A stretch of 64,000 nt of DNA, taken from Saposhnikovia divaricata (Eukaryota > Streptophyta > Magnoliopsida > Apiales > Apiaceae). Each line of letters opens with the position of its first letter. Within the stretch, counting starts at the first letter, position 1. The notes below the pieces were generated by a model, which saw only the letters and a list, made by a program, of their open reading frames with translations, was not told the origin of the DNA and made no database searches. This document shows, in pieces, positions 34,054 to 46,414 of this stretch. The stretch covers positions 102,422,501 through 102,486,500 of the forward strand of contig CM071598.1 of the NCBI GenBank assembly GCA_036435485.1, read 5' to 3'. The translations under genes were made by a program, and so were the position numbers.

Positions 34054-34129
34054 AGGATAAGAAATTGGCTAACAAGGCAGGACCCAAGAAAACTTGGGTA
34101 CCAAAATCAACTTGATTTTGTTTTGATGT

Positions 34130-34576
34130 GTGCAGGGAAACAGAAAGAATCTTTGGTATCTGGACAGTGGTTGTTCTAGGCATATGACTGGAGATTCTAC
34201 CCTGCTCACTAAGTTTGAGGAGAGAGCTGGCCCTAGCATTACCTTTGGAGACAATAACAAAGGATATACTAGAGGATATGGCTTGATTTCACAAGGAAAT
34301 GTTGTCATTGAAGAAGTAGCACTGGTTGATGGACTTAAGCATAACTTGCTAAGTGTCAGTCAACTGTGTGATAAAGGCCAGAATGTCTGGTTCACATCGG
34401 AAGCTTGTGTCATTTTTAAGAAAAGTGACAACAAGGTAGTGTTGACAGGAGATAGAAGAGGAAATGTGTACATTGCTGACTTCAATTCAACAAATGCAAA
34501 CATGACTACATGTCTTCTCAGCAAGGCAAGTGTAGATGAAGGTTGGCTTTGGCACAAAAGATTGTCACAGTTTTAA
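34130..34576 (+). pseudogene. pol of B: protease
   Basis: Begins right after ttttgatgtgtgcag, in the -1 frame relative to gag. Active site WYLDSGCSRHMTGD. The region continues to the pre-integrase WLWHKRLS, where a frameshift (about 34573) ends it. After it, the correct frame reads the CDACQKGK half of the zinc site and hits a TAG at about 34674. Confidence 0.88.
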
Positions 34577-34703
34577 AGCAATGAATGAGTTGGTAAAGAA
34601 GGATTTGGTTAGAGGTATTCAAAAATTGGATTACTCCAAGGATGGATTGTGTGATGCATGCCAGAAAGGGAAGTAGAAGAAGGCCTCTTTCAAATCAAAG
34701 TTA

Positions 34704-35357
34704 ATGTCATCAATTGATCAACCCTTGCAACTACTTCACATGGATCTCTTTGGACCAGTCAATGTGTTGTCAATCTCAAAGAAGAAATACTGTCTTGTGA
34801 TTATTGATGATTTCTCAAAATTCTCTTGGACATTCTTTCTGCACTCTAAGGATAAGGCGGGTGAAGTCATTATAAATCACATCAAGATAGTCAACAACAA
34901 TCCTCTACTCAAAGTAAGGAGAATTAGAAGTGACAATGGAACCGAGTTCAAGAATTCTGTAATAAAAGAGTTTTGTGAAGAAGAAGGAATTATCCAAGAA
35001 TTCTCTGTACCAAGAACTCCTCAACAAAATGGTGTAGTGGAAAGAAAGAACAGAACTCTAATTGAAGCTGCAAGAACAATGCTTGAAGAGTCTAAGCTAC
35101 CAACATACTTCTGGCCAGAAGCTATAAACACTGCATGCTACACTCAGAATATTTCTTTGGTCAATCAAGCAAAAGGCATGACACCTTATCAACTTTTCAA
35201 AGGCAAGAAACCAACAATCAACTTTCTGCATGTCTTTGGATGCAAATGCTTTGTACTGAAAATCATGGTGAGCATCTTGGAAAATTTTATTCAAAGGCAG
35301 ATGAAGCTATCTTTGTTGGATACTCAGCTGGAAAATCCTACAAAGTCTACAACCTAA
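34704..35357 (+). pseudogene. pol of B: integrase core
   Basis: Catalytic blocks HMDLFGPVNV, RSDNGTEFKN and QQNGVVERKNRTLIEAA. A frameshift near 35262, after FGCKCFVLK, moves the integrase C-terminal part into another frame (continued at 35262-35527). Confidence 0.9.
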
Positions 35358-35527
35358 GACTAAACATTGTAATGGAGTCCATACATGTTGTCTTTGATGA
35401 CAAGAAAATATCTGGTCTAGTAGATGAAGGTTTTCATGAGTCTCTCTCATTTGAGAATGAGAGAAGTGGTGAAGAAAGTGAAGATGATGATGAAGAATGG
35501 AGATCAAATGGTGTGAGAAACAGATAA
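35262..35527 (+). pseudogene. pol of B: integrase C-terminal block
   Basis: Contains GKFYSKADEAIFVGYS, YKVYN and ESIHVVFDDKK, the copia integrase tail, then an acidic stretch. It ends at a TAA after a further frameshift near 35500. Confidence 0.85.
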
Positions 35528-35856
35528 GGGTTGAAATACAGAATGAACCACCTGTTCAAGAGAAACTTACACCATCAGTTGGAAATCAATTTGAAGCATC
35601 TACAGAAAATCAAAGAGAAGCATCCGTTGATGAATCTGCAAGAACTCCATCAATCTCGAGGGCCATACACTCAGGGGGAGTTTCTCACAATCAAAACTCA
35701 ACAACAAGACACAATGATCAAAACAGAGAAAATGAAGCCACTTTATCAAGGTCAAACTTACCACCACAAAGAAAATGGACCAGGGATCATTCATTTGAGC
35801 TTATCATTGGAGATCCTAATGCAAACTTCCAAACCAGAAGAGCAACTCAAGAATAA
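35497..35856 (+). pseudogene. pol of B: integrase-RT linker
   Basis: Ser/Asn/Gln-rich linker with SGGVSHNQNS, then the RT entry block FELIIGDPNANFQTRRA. It ends in an in-frame TAA (35854-35856), after which the same frame continues to the RT piece. Confidence 0.8.
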
Positions 35857-36261
35857 TGCTTATATAGCAGTTTTCTATTCAAAGAGGAACCAAAGAGAGT
35901 TGAACATGCTCTTCTGGATCCAGACTGGGTTTTAGCAATGCAAGAAGAGCTAAACCAGTTTGAAAGAAATGAAGTATGGAAACTTGTACCCAAACCTAAA
36001 GACAAATCAGTGATTGGCACTAAGTGGGTATTCAAGAACAAGATGGATGAGAATGGCATAGTCACAAGGAATAAAGCTAGATTAGTTGCTAAAGGCTACT
36101 GTCAAGAGGAAGGAATTGATTTTGAAGAAACCTTTGCTCCAGTGGCAAGGTTAGAAGCAATAAGGATCTTCCTGGCCTATGCAGCGCATGCCATTTTCAA
36201 AGTCTATCAAATGGATGTCAAGTGCATTTCTGAATGGTATTCTGGAGGAGGTGTATGTTAG
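35857..36261 (+). pseudogene. pol of B: RT first half
   Basis: Same frame as the linker. Contains AMQEELNQFERNEVWKLVP, KARLVAKGYCQ and APVARLEAIRIFLAYAA. The frame is lost near 36222, at the MDVKSAFLNG block, by an indel. Confidence 0.9.
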
Positions 36262-36646
36262 TCAACCGCCTAGTTTTGAAGATCCAGACTTTCCAGAATA
36301 TGTGTTCTTTCTACTCAAAGCACTCTATGGCCTGAAGCATGCACCTAGAGCCTGGTATGACACACTCTCACAGTTCCTTATAGAGAATCACTTCATTCGA
36401 GGTACTATTGATAAAACTCTCTTTTATAGAAATGTCAATGACTCTATGATACTTGTCCAAATTTATGTAGATGATATAATATTTGGGTCTACATATGAGA
36501 AACTTTGCAAGAGATTTGCCAAACTCATGCAAAGTAGATATGAAATGAGTATGATGGGTGAATTAACTTATTTTCTTGGTTTACAAGTTAAACAAGTGAA
36601 TGAGGGAATTTTTATAAGTCAAACAAAATACATTTATGATCTTTGA
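36222..36646 (+). pseudogene. pol of B: RT second half
   Basis: Resumes in the new frame with SAFLNGILEEVYV, ALYGLKHAPRAWYDTL and the catalytic YVDDIIFGS (YVDD at 36464-36475). It ends in TGA (36644-36646), and the same frame continues. Confidence 0.9.
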
Positions 36647-37408
36647 AAAAGGTTTGATTTAGCAGATTGCTCTTCTACAAAAACACCCATGGCCACTGCC
36701 ACTAAGCTTGAACTGAATACTAAGAAAAAGAAGGTGGACATGACAAGCTATAGGGGCATGGTTGGATCTCTTTTATATTTAACAGCTAGTAGACCTGATA
36801 ATATGTTTGCTACATGTTTATGTGCTAGATTTCAAGCTGATCCTAGGGAATCTCACTTAGTAGCTATTAAAAGGATTTTCAGATATCTCAAGGGAACACC
36901 AAACCTTGGCATTTGGTACCCTAGAGATTCTGGTTTTGATCTAATTGGTTACTCAGATGCAGATTATGCAGGTTGCAAAATGGATAGAAAAAGTACCACA
37001 TGAACCTGTCAATTCTTGGGAAATAAGTTGGTCTCATGGTTCAGTAGGAAGCAGAACTCAGTATCTACCTCAACTGCAGAGGCTGAATACATAGCAGCTG
37101 GGAGTTGTTCTGCACAGATTCTATGGATGAGAAATCAACTACTTGACTATGGAGTTAAAGTTGAAAAAATCCCAATTTTCTGTGACAACACTAGTGCAAT
37201 TGCAATATCAAAGAATCTAGTGCAGCATTCTAGAACCAAGCACATAGACATCAGATACCATTTCATCAGGGAGCATGTGCTAGAAGGCACTGTGGAACTG
37301 CATTTTATTCCTAGTGAAAAATAGTTGGCAGACATTTTTACTAAAGCTTTGGATGAAGCAACCTTTTCAAGGTTGGTAAGTGAGCTTGGTATGTTAAATT
37401 TCACATGA
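36647..37408 (+). pseudogene. pol of B: RNase H
   Basis: SYRGMVGSLLYLTASRPDNM, DADYAGCKMDRKST, STAEAEYIAAGS and HSRTKHIDIRYHF are all present. Further in-frame stops: TGA at 37001-37003 and TAG at 37322-37324. It ends with the conserved LVSELGMLN and TGA (37406-37408). Confidence 0.9.
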
Positions 37409-38038
37409 TCTTTTAAAATATCTGTTTAATTTGCTTGTAGCCAGTGAATTTCATTCTCTTGATTTTGTTTGTTTTATTTGCTTATCTGCATGATTATTCT
37501 GGAGATATCATTGTAGCATAATTAAATAAATATTTTATTAACATATATCAATTAAGGATATTTTGTTAATTTTATGTCTATTTAATTATGAGTTTGTCTG
37601 ATTATTGTGGATTAATTCTTGAATTATTGATCGGTTATTTTAAATCCACAATAATTAGAAATAATAAGTGTGTATGTGTGTGGACATAGGCTGATAGGTC
37701 TCGGTGATAAGATGTTTTTCGGCTGGTTAGGTTGTTTGGTTAGAATTATTGAGCGGTGATAAATGCATTTAATTTCTTTTCTAACCTAACATGTCACGCT
37801 CTGACCTAACCCACTAGTCCTTGAAACCTTATAAATGATGAGTTTTTGTTTGTGTTTAACATCATCATTTTTCAGATATACAGAGCATATACACACAATT
37901 GCTGAATATTTCAAGCTTTGATCGGAAAGATCTCTCAATCTAGCTGGTGGTTTTTAGATCGGACTTCATATTCTTGCTTTATACATCATCCTTTATAAAA
38001 GCTAACCCTTATTTTTGAATTTCCTCAAAGTTTTGAAA
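37409..38038 (+). other. pol-env spacer of element B
   Basis: Non-coding, AT-rich, with a TATA box tataaat at 37830-37836, about 200 bases before the env-like ATG. No gene is seen. Confidence 0.7.
37830..37836 (+). promoter_or_regulatory. Candidate promoter of env-like gene B
   Basis: tataaat followed by a leader with ttcag and an A-rich start. The position would give a transcript leader of about 170 bases for the env-like gene. Inference only. Confidence 0.4.
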
Positions 38039-39116
38039 ATGGCATTGCAGGGAAGCTTTTTAATTACTAAAGTTAATCCTATTTCCATTCAGCAAATTGA
38101 AACCATTCTGGATGAGCAATTTCGGGCTTGGACACAACTTTTTAAATGAACATTCATTAATTTACTATGCTTTAGTTACACCAGTGCAGCTTAACCATGA
38201 TGCATTGCGTGAATTATATTACAGTGCGGTTAACACTTCTGGACATGACGGGTGTGCAATCACATATCGACTGTTTGGTAGGTCGATTAGGGTCATTGAA
38301 CGATATGTTAATCGAATTCTTCATTTTCCTATGAAAAATCTTGTTTCTGATCCTACACCTGAACAGATTGAAATGTTCTTTCGTTTTATAAGGTACCAAG
38401 ATGGCAATTTCAATACTGGTAATCTTTCTAGAACGTTTCTAACCCAGTACTGGAATTTCTTCTTTCACACTCTTAACCATGTTTTTTCCTCAGATAGAGC
38501 AAATCAAGATCGAATACCTGAATTTATTCAAAAATTAGGGTATGCGGTCGCCAATAATTTGAGGATTAATTTTGGAAAAATAGTGCTTGGTCAAATCATT
38601 TTAAAGATGAAACACTTGGGAAGAAGAGATGTTCGGACTCAAAATGTCTATATCCAAGGTGTCTACAGCTAATATTAAATGATTTTTTGAATGATGAAGA
38701 CAGGGTACGCTTGGAAAATGGTCGAAAGGTGGAATGTTCTTACATGAAGACGAATGTAATTAATTACATAAGGAAAAAGAACTATACGGATGTGCCTACA
38801 ATCCTAACTGAATATCTAAAGACTGTCCCACTTCCGTTGTTACCAAGACCAGTGAGAGCAGGTATACGACAAGGTAATATTTCAATCTCTGCTATTCCAA
38901 CCTCTATATTCCCTGCTGTATCACAGGAAATACAGTTTCTACAGCCCATAATGGCCATCTTACCCCACCAAGAGCAGGAAATCCCACCGACTCTAACACA
39001 GATCGAAGATCACATTCTACAAATGCAAACACAAACACAACAAACTCCTACACCTCAATTGTCACTTAAACGACCATCCATCAACACTTTTGAGGGAGAT
39101 AGTGCCTCAGCAGCAC
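38039..39116 (+). pseudogene. env-like protein of element B (fragment)
   Basis: Begins MALQGSFLITKV and then, over frameshifts near 38125 and 38645, keeps the domain shared with A, C and D: FLNEHSLIYYAL, ITYRLFG, NRILHFP, TQYWNFFFHTLNHVF and INFGKIVLGQ. Then follows a Pro/Gln/Thr-rich region. It is cut at 39117 by sequence E, and its C-terminal part is missing from the window. Confidence 0.82.
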
Positions 39117-39702
39117 CTGATAAGTGCATATTTTTGGATATTTTTATTACCTATTTATTTCTTGAACTCGTATTTTAATAATTTATTTTGTTGCATTTCA
39201 GGAAATTCATAAATAAATAAAGAAATGGCAAAATAAAGAAATAAAGAGCAAGGAAGGGAAAAAGAGGAAGAAAAAGGACTTAAATGAAAAGTGGAAAAAG
39301 AATTAGGAGCTTGGTGGAAAAGGAATCTTGGAGGACATGTGGAAGGTGGAGATCATCCCAACACATTACATAATTGTATGGCCAAGATCAACTCTTCAAA
39401 GCTTAAGGGGGAAGGAAACAAATAGAGGGCTAGGATTTCACCACCACACACCACAAATGTATGGTGGGGATTTACCCAACACCCCCCTTAACCCTAATTC
39501 CTATCCTATAAATACCCCCTCACCCCCCTTATATTTAGAAACATAGATTTTAGGGTAGTTTTATTTTCTTGTTTTTCTTTAGTTTTAAATCTTGTAAACA
39601 CTCCTTTTCCAATTAATGCAATTTTCGTTTTCTTTAATTTCTTGCCTTTCTCTTTCGTTATTGTTGCCTTGTTTCGTTATTTTTGTAAATCCCGTTGCTA
39701 AC
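39117..39702 (+). mobile_element. Unclassified LTR-like sequence E, left part
   Basis: Replaces the env-like coding sequence abruptly from tgataagtgcat. Non-coding, with a TATA box (39507-39514), a CT-rich start region and a tttctttagttttaaatcttg leader. This texture resembles LTRs of Athila-like gypsy elements (inference). It is interrupted by element C and continues at 53689. No matching end or target duplication could be proved. Confidence 0.5.
39507..39514 (+). promoter_or_regulatory. TATA box in sequence E
   Basis: tataaata preceded by taaccctaattcctatcc and followed by a C-rich block. Typical plant LTR promoter texture. Confidence 0.5.
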
Positions 39703-41179
39703 TGTTAGGTCCACTATGATTGTAGAAGGGGGGGTTGAATACAATCAATATCAATTTCTCAAAATTTATTCGTTAAATAATTTTCACTTAAACGAATATT
39801 TTGTGCGGAATAAATTGACTCGGATTTCAAGTTGAATATAACTGTATATTAACTTGATGTGGTGTTACAAAATCAATCCAAACTATTATTAAGTGTTTAA
39901 TAACTAAATAGAAAATTCGACATGAACTTTTCTAATTTAGTTAATAAATCTCAAGATAAGTACTAGGAAACTTAATTCGCTAGTAATACAAGAATCACAA
40001 GTAGACAAGTTCTATCGGATAGAATATTACAAAGATGATGAACTTGAATTTATGTGAATTAATTTGTTCTTGGTGTTCTTGATATTTGAGAGAGAAAGCT
40101 GCTGTGTATTTCCAGGATTTCTGCTGTGTTCTGTTCTTTTTTTCATTCTGCTACTTCTGCTGTGTTATATAGGTCTGTACTCATTAGATATGACTTAAAC
40201 TGCTTCAAGACCTATTAAATCAGCTGTCAGCATGACTTAATCTTGCTCAATACATAATTAAACCTTAGATATGACTTATTTTCTGTCGGTATGACTTAGA
40301 AAATGTGTCGGTATGACTTAATCTTCAACAGTGTGGTCGGTATCACCTAAACACTTTTGTCGGTATGACCTAACACCTTTCCAGAAATATCTTGCTTCGG
40401 TATGACTTAATTCCCTCGGTATGACCTAGAAGATTTGAGGTCGGTAAGACATAAACCATTGCAGCAGCTCGGTATGACCTAATTCTTCTGCTTGGTATGA
40501 CTTAGACTTAAGTCATGTCGGTATGACCTAATTTAAGTCATACCGAACCAAACTTAGTCAAGACATAATCTATTCAGCATTTAATTAAGTCATATTGATC
40601 CTTTTAATTAATTAATGATTAACTAATTCATGATTAATTGATACAAAATTAACTTAATAAATAAATTAATTCTATTAGAATTAATTCATTAATTAAATCA
40701 ATTAAATGATTTATATCAATTAAAAACAAATTAAATTAAATCAATAACTAATTAATTTAATTCTTCTAAACCACGAAAAATAATAAAGAATTACCACTGA
40801 CTTATGTTGACGTTCGATGTACTGTCTGGTTCATGAACGACTAACTTCAATGATGCTTCTTCACTTCTGACTTTAAGCTGTGGTTTATTTCTTCTCTCAA
40901 TTTTCTTGTACTTTGATTGATTTTCAATCCATCACTCGAAAAATCTCTGTCACTGTAAATGAATCCATTCACTTCAATGTTATACTGAGGTTTGATCAGA
41001 TACCTGATACGTCTTCCAGTGTGAAACATCAAAACTATAGATTGACTTCCTTCTTTCTTCTGACAGATATTGCTTCCTGAGATTCTTGTGACAGATCATA
41101 CGGATATTTACTTATTACATTTTGGTTTAAGTTGATTAGGATCCTCGAACTACAAATAGGCTGATTCATATGCCTTTCA
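39703..41179 (-). repeat. 3' LTR of element C
   Basis: TG/CA ends. On the minus strand it starts TGAAAGGCATATG and ends ggacctaaca. From 40186 to 40560 it carries many copies of the word tatgactta or tatgacc(t)aa with preceding cggt. Confidence 0.97.
40186..40565. repeat. GGTATGACTTA word array in 3' LTR C
   Basis: More than a dozen spaced copies of ggtatgacttaa/ggtatgacctaa, with complements (aagtcatacc) at the end that allow a hairpin. The same array is in the right LTR at about 52691-53070. Confidence 0.9.
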
Positions 41180-41194
41180 ATCTCCCCCTATTTG
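41180..41194 (-). other. Polypurine tract of element C
   Basis: On the minus strand caaatagggggagat immediately before the 3' LTR. Confidence 0.92.
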
Positions 41195-41401
41195 TTTGTT
41201 AGACAATAACAACCAAATACCTAGAGGATACCTCAACTAATTCAACTTAACCAAATGAAAAATAAAATATTAAACGTAAAGCAAATATCTAACAGTTCTG
41301 GTTTATATTAAACATTTCCAGATTCAAACAAAATGATAAATACAAGATAGATGATCCTTCCTGATCATATTTAACATATTCCTATCTTGACCTATCTAGC
41401 T

Positions 41402-42214
41402 CTAAAGATAATACATGTAGAGCTGTTCTTCAATTACTGTCTTCTCGTCTAAATTCTCCTTCTTCTGGCTCATCTGTGACTTGAAGTTTCTGTGTAAATC
41501 AGAATCAACAAGACGCTCTCTTCTTGATGACAATCCTTGAGGTAAGATTAAAGGAATTCCAAACTTCTTTCTCAGTTCACCTTGAAATTTCTTGTAATAT
41601 TTTATATTCGTTTGTGCATAGGATCGAATGTGATCTGCAGCTATTACCTTTTCTTCAGTCAAGAATCCATGATTTCTGAGAGCATATTCAGCATATACCA
41701 AGTGTTTTGCAAGATGTTCATATAACTCATCTGTCTGAAGATTGATTGAATGAAGTACCTCTCCCTTAAGAAATTTTACTTGTGGAGGATCCTTAATCAC
41801 TTCTGGTCCAGCTCTTTCAGCAAATTCTTTGAACTTTTCATGTAGCAAAACACCTAGCTCAGACGATGTTCTCACCTTAGGCCTAAGTACCCAAATCTCT
41901 GTCAGCGATCTGTCATAAGAGAACTGAATAGATACTCTGAAAGTTCCAACATTATGACAATCCACAAATATTACCAGCTCATCAAATTTGGGATCAAATG
42001 CAGTAGTTATCCTGATGACTTCTTCCTTTAAGGCCCTTATATACATATCATGAATTGGATTTGCCAGTTTGAATTCCTCGAGAATTTCTCCAAGACGACG
42101 ATCTTCATAATCAGAACTCTGAGGTGAATCAATTGCTTTTTGAGCACGTTCCCATTTGTCACCGCTCTTGAGTCTGATATATGTCTTTCTCTTTTCAACA
42201 TTTATAGCATGTAA
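41402..42214 (-). pseudogene. env-like protein of element C, C-terminal part
   Basis: Same frame as the two pieces upstream, after the TGA at 42215-42217. It contains DYEDRRLGEILEEF, IHDMYIRALKEE and a block AKHLVYAEYALRNHGFL, and ends MYYL. No membrane helix is seen. The first Met is at 42046, but the piece is a continuation and not a separate gene. Confidence 0.75.
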
Positions 42215-42844
42215 TCATTGTAGTGCTTGCTGTTCAGCTTTCTGAAGTTCTTCATTTCGTGCAATTTGCTCTAATGACTTTTGAAGCTTTTCTTCTCTCA
42301 TCAGCAAATTAGCTTCCCTCTGAGCAAATAACTCTTCAGATTTTTTCTCTGCTTGTTGAGCTTCATATTCAGATGTCACTGGTTCTTCTCCTTCCCAGTG
42401 ACTTAAATCTGGTTCAGGTAATTTCTCACCTTCATCAGAAAAATCAAAGTCATCAAAAACATCAAGATTATCCGGTTCACCCGTGTAGAAATATTCTGTG
42501 TCTTTGACTTGATCATCTGCAACAACTTTCTTCTTCCCCTTATTCCTCCTGTCTTCACTGTCTGTATCAGATTTATCTCCTTTCTCCCCTTGTGATTTCT
42601 CCCCTTGTGATTTTTGTGCCTGTTGTGATTTCTCCCCCTTAGTTGAGGAATCCTCTACAGATTTACCAGTTGCACCAGCTCCAGGATCTCGCTCATCATC
42701 ATCACCACCTGTTCTTGCAAAGAATTCCCTTTCTTCAGTTGTTGGTGTGCGATTTTGACTTATCAGATGAAATAAATGCCTTAATCCTTTAGCTTGATGT
42801 GCATTTTGCTTCTCAATTTGATCTAGTCGAAAATCAGTAGAACG
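42215..42844 (-). pseudogene. env-like protein of element C, low-complexity middle part
   Basis: Open in the same frame between the TAG at 42845 and the TGA at 42215. It has short GEKSQ repeats, a Lys/Asp-rich stretch and a Gln/Glu-rich coiled-coil-like segment (EEKLQKSLEQIARNEEL). Confidence 0.7.
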
Positions 42845-45076
42845 CTAATTTTCATGTACTTCTTCATGTAGATTGTCAACCTTGTTGGAGATTTCAGCAA
42901 TAGTTTTATCTTGTGCCACAGTGACCTCACCAGAATCATCAAGAGCTTTTTCATAAGAAAGTTCGAGAGTGTTGATTTTATTAGTGAAGAATGTCTTCAA
43001 ATTGTTGATGTCACCTTTTATCGAAGTAAGCTGAATATAAACAGAGGTGGATGGAGAATACTGTTTATCCACTTGTGCTCGAAGTAATCTAGCTTCAGCT
43101 TTACTTGCTTCCAGTTCCCTTTCCAGATTTTGTATCTTTTGTAACAATGAGAGAGTGTATGTGTCTGTGTGTGCACTCACCTGAGTTTCACTCTGAATTT
43201 CACTCACCTGATGTGCATGTGTATCACTCAATTTTGTGGTGATCCTCACATCACTCCTCTCAATTTCCTTAGCTTTTCCAGAAGCGGTACCTGCAGTTAA
43301 AATCACCCTAGCCTCCTCTGGGAAGGTCAGTGGTGGTGCAATGGGAGTTCGCAAATCCCTGTCCTCAATCAATTCTACTTGTACATTTGGATTTCTAATC
43401 TGAATTTCTTCAGTAGTAGATTGATCAAGTTGCCTTCCACTTTCTTCAGTCGAAACTGCGAGTGGAAACTCCCTTGAGGGATCTAGGAATGTTTCTCCTA
43501 GGAGGGGAGATGATGGTTCCATTAAAGTTGGCAAGGAACCAAGATTTCCCTCAGAAGTCTGTGAAGACTCTTCTACCGTAACTATGGTAGGCACTGTTTC
43601 AGACTCAATGTGCTCTCCTGTCAATGTGTCCCTATTTTCATCATAATCTATATGTTCTCCCATTGTTAGTAATAACAAAGGGGTTGTGCTTGACACATTA
43701 CAGGATGTCATGGCCCTATGGCGAATTTCAATAGTATCATCCTGTTGAGAGGATGATCCTAGTAACTGTTGCATGGCCATATCAATGTCCATATCTTGTT
43801 GGGAAGATACGGATGGGATTACAGTTGCCTCTGAATCAGTTCTACTTTTCTTTTGTAGAGGCAGAGCTGTGGGTTCACTCATTATATTACTTCTTTTCTT
43901 TGCTCTTTGAAAGGGGATTTTCTTTCTGGAGTGGAAAGTTTTAAGTGATGTAGATTCAGTGTTTGGCTCTATGACCAGAGTTCGAGATTGCGGTCTTACA
44001 ATCCCTTGGTCAGCCCTATCAACCACTTGGGTTCCAGAAGTAGATTGTTCAGCAATAGAAGTTATAGAGAGATTAGAAGTCAATACCTGGTCAGCAGGTG
44101 CCGAAGAGATTGCAGCTTGAGTAGTTTGAACCAGTTGTTCTTGAACAGGTTCAATTTGTTGAATAGGTACCTCTTGTTCAGCTTCAGGTTCCACTATTGG
44201 TTCTGCTTGCTCAGGTATTGGTTCATTTTCCTCGGGTAAAGGTACAGGTGCAATGATGGGTAGTTGTATAAAGTTTGACATGTATTGAGTGACAACTACT
44301 GGCACATTTGACAATTTAGGTTTGACACCGTACTCATTGAATAATCTTGTCGAAGGTTTACCCGACACCATTGCTTCACTATTCAGAAATGGAGCATGAT
44401 ATTGTAATTCTACCAAATGATTAAAAATCAAAGAAAGGAATCTTGGGTAAAAGCATTGAACTTTATCGCCCCTGTCAAAATTCCTTTTAGCATTGATTAC
44501 TCTTCTAACCATAGATCCACACAGAAGGCTGCCAATGTTGATTCTTCGATTATAAGCAACTGCAAATCCAATATGCTGCATAAAGGAAGGTAATATTCCG
44601 AAGTTGCTTTTTGTGGAATTGGCAAAGACCTTGGCTAGTGTGTCGAACACATAATCCCATTCCGGAATTAGAAACTTTTTATTCAAGATAGGAAGATCTG
44701 CTCTGTCTTGATAATGAATACCAGCAAAGAAATTAGTTAATTCCTCATCTGACGAATAATCCTCAAAATTGTCATTTGGAAAGTTTAAGACCGTATTAAT
44801 GACAGATTCATCCACTGTGTACTGATTGTCTCCAAGAGTGAAAACAAACGATATGTTATCGTTAGAAACGACAGCAGTAGTACACATAATTCGCAGGGGT
44901 TCAATTTTTAAAGGAGTATCTAAACTCAAAGTCGTGCGAACTAGTGAATGATCATTCAAAAATCGAATCCACGGTCGAAAACGTTCGAGTGAACATTTTT
45001 CGGGATCAAAATATCCGATCAAATTATGCTTAACTATTTGAAAACGATCATTGTTATTACTATCCATTTTTATCAA
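42845..45076 (-). pseudogene. env-like protein of element C, N-terminal part
   Basis: 743 codons. The likely start is MDSNNNDRF (45067). It contains the shared domain: WIRFLNDHSLVRTTL, FTLGDNQYTV, NTVLNFP, PEWDYVFDTLAKVF, INIGSLLCGS and CFYPRFLSLIFN. Then follow a long Pro/Glu/Ser/Thr-rich region and a coiled coil near the end (NLERELEASKAEARLLRAQV). It is closed by a TAG (42845-42847) with the frame continuing. No signal peptide or membrane helix is seen. Confidence 0.82.
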
Positions 45077-46414
45077 ATTTTAACACTTTGAAAATTTGAG
45101 ATTTTACAAAATAATTAATTAAATTGATTTATTTCGAATTAATAATTAATTAAAAATTCGAAAATAATCAAAGTTGTTCAAAAATTCTGAAAAATTCACA
45201 CAATGATCTTGATACACACACGAACACACCAGTATTTTTAGTTTTTGCAAAATCAAAACCAAAAGTCCGGAATTTTAGATCGAAAAATCGATTTTCGAAA
45301 ACAAAATCTGAAAAATTCGATTAAAAACGATGATTGAACGGTCGATTTGTAGAGAATTGAACAGAGAATCGTTTAATCGGGTTTAGAACTTGATTTCAGT
45401 AAGATTTGAATGAAAAATCGGGCATGAACTCGTTACCAGTCGTGTATATATGTGTATGTATCTCTTGAGTTCTCTATGACTTAACATGAGAGAATGACTT
45501 AACATAAAATATGACTTAACTAACTAATCTGTTATATATATATATACTAACATATGATTATGACTTAATGTTATTACTAAGACTTAACTCATTATGACTT
45601 AATTCTATATATAACAGACTCGATTATGACCTAATTAAAACTAATACTTGATTATGACCTAATTAAAACTAATACTTGATTATGACTTAATTAAAACTAA
45701 TACTGAATATGATTTAATCTATTATAACTAATATATACATATTATACTCGATTATGACTTAATGCTATAAACGAAATAAACGAATATGACTTAACTATAT
45801 ACAAGAGTTAATTCTATTTAACTATTATTCGAATAAGACTTAAGTACAACTACCAGCGAATATGACTTAACTACAAAGACATAATTCTCTATGACTTAAA
45901 CTAATAAGACTAAATCTGATCAATATAACAAATAAGTCATACCGACCAGAAAAACAATTAAAAACAAGTCATATTGCAGTTTAGATTAATTTTAAGTCAT
46001 ATCTACTTAATATAAATTAAAGAAAATACAAATAATTTAATTAAACACACAAATATTTACAACTAATAATACAGAAAAATATATTAAAAATAATATTATA
46101 AATCAAACAAATAATAAAAATAGAAATAACTAATATAGATTAATCTGTTAACGGAAATAAAACAATATTAACAGGACAAACATTACAAAACATTAAATAA
46201 AATATTCCAAACAAATAAAATAAATACATACAATTATTCTAAAATTATAGAAATATGGAATAACAAATATTTAATTAAACAAAGTGATAAATACAATAAC
46301 CAACAAGAAAAATAAGTTGATAAAATAATTAAACAAGTGATTTTTTTTAAAAAAAATATTCACAAACTAATCACTTGTTAATTATTAAAGATCAAACCTC
46401 AGATATTAACTAGA
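45077..46414 (-). other. pol-env spacer of element C
   Basis: Non-coding, AT-rich, with no gene on either strand. A TATA-like gtatatat lies at 45444-45451. The part 45470-45990 is filled with the tatgactta word. Confidence 0.75.
45470..45990. repeat. TATGACTTA word array in spacer C
   Basis: About twenty spaced copies of tatgacttaa/tatgacctaat, the same word as in the C LTRs, with a near-perfect local triplication of gattatgacctaattaaaac around 45620-45700. Confidence 0.9.

Larger units (their letters stand above)
5792..39116 (+). mobile_element. Sirevirus-type Ty1-copia element B (old, interrupted)
   Basis: A plus-strand element with 5' LTR, PBS, gag, pol and an env-like gene in Sirevirus order. 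It is interrupted by element A (6909-27118, target duplication catag) and by a solo LTR (28729-33455, duplication aactt), and is cut off at 39117 by sequence E, so no 3' LTR is visible. Across both gag insertions the flanking reading frames are in register, which proves one original gene. Pol carries roughly ten stops and frameshifts, making this the oldest coding layer in the window. The start at 5792 is inferred from a TGAAA LTR start and has no partner LTR to confirm it. Confidence 0.85.
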
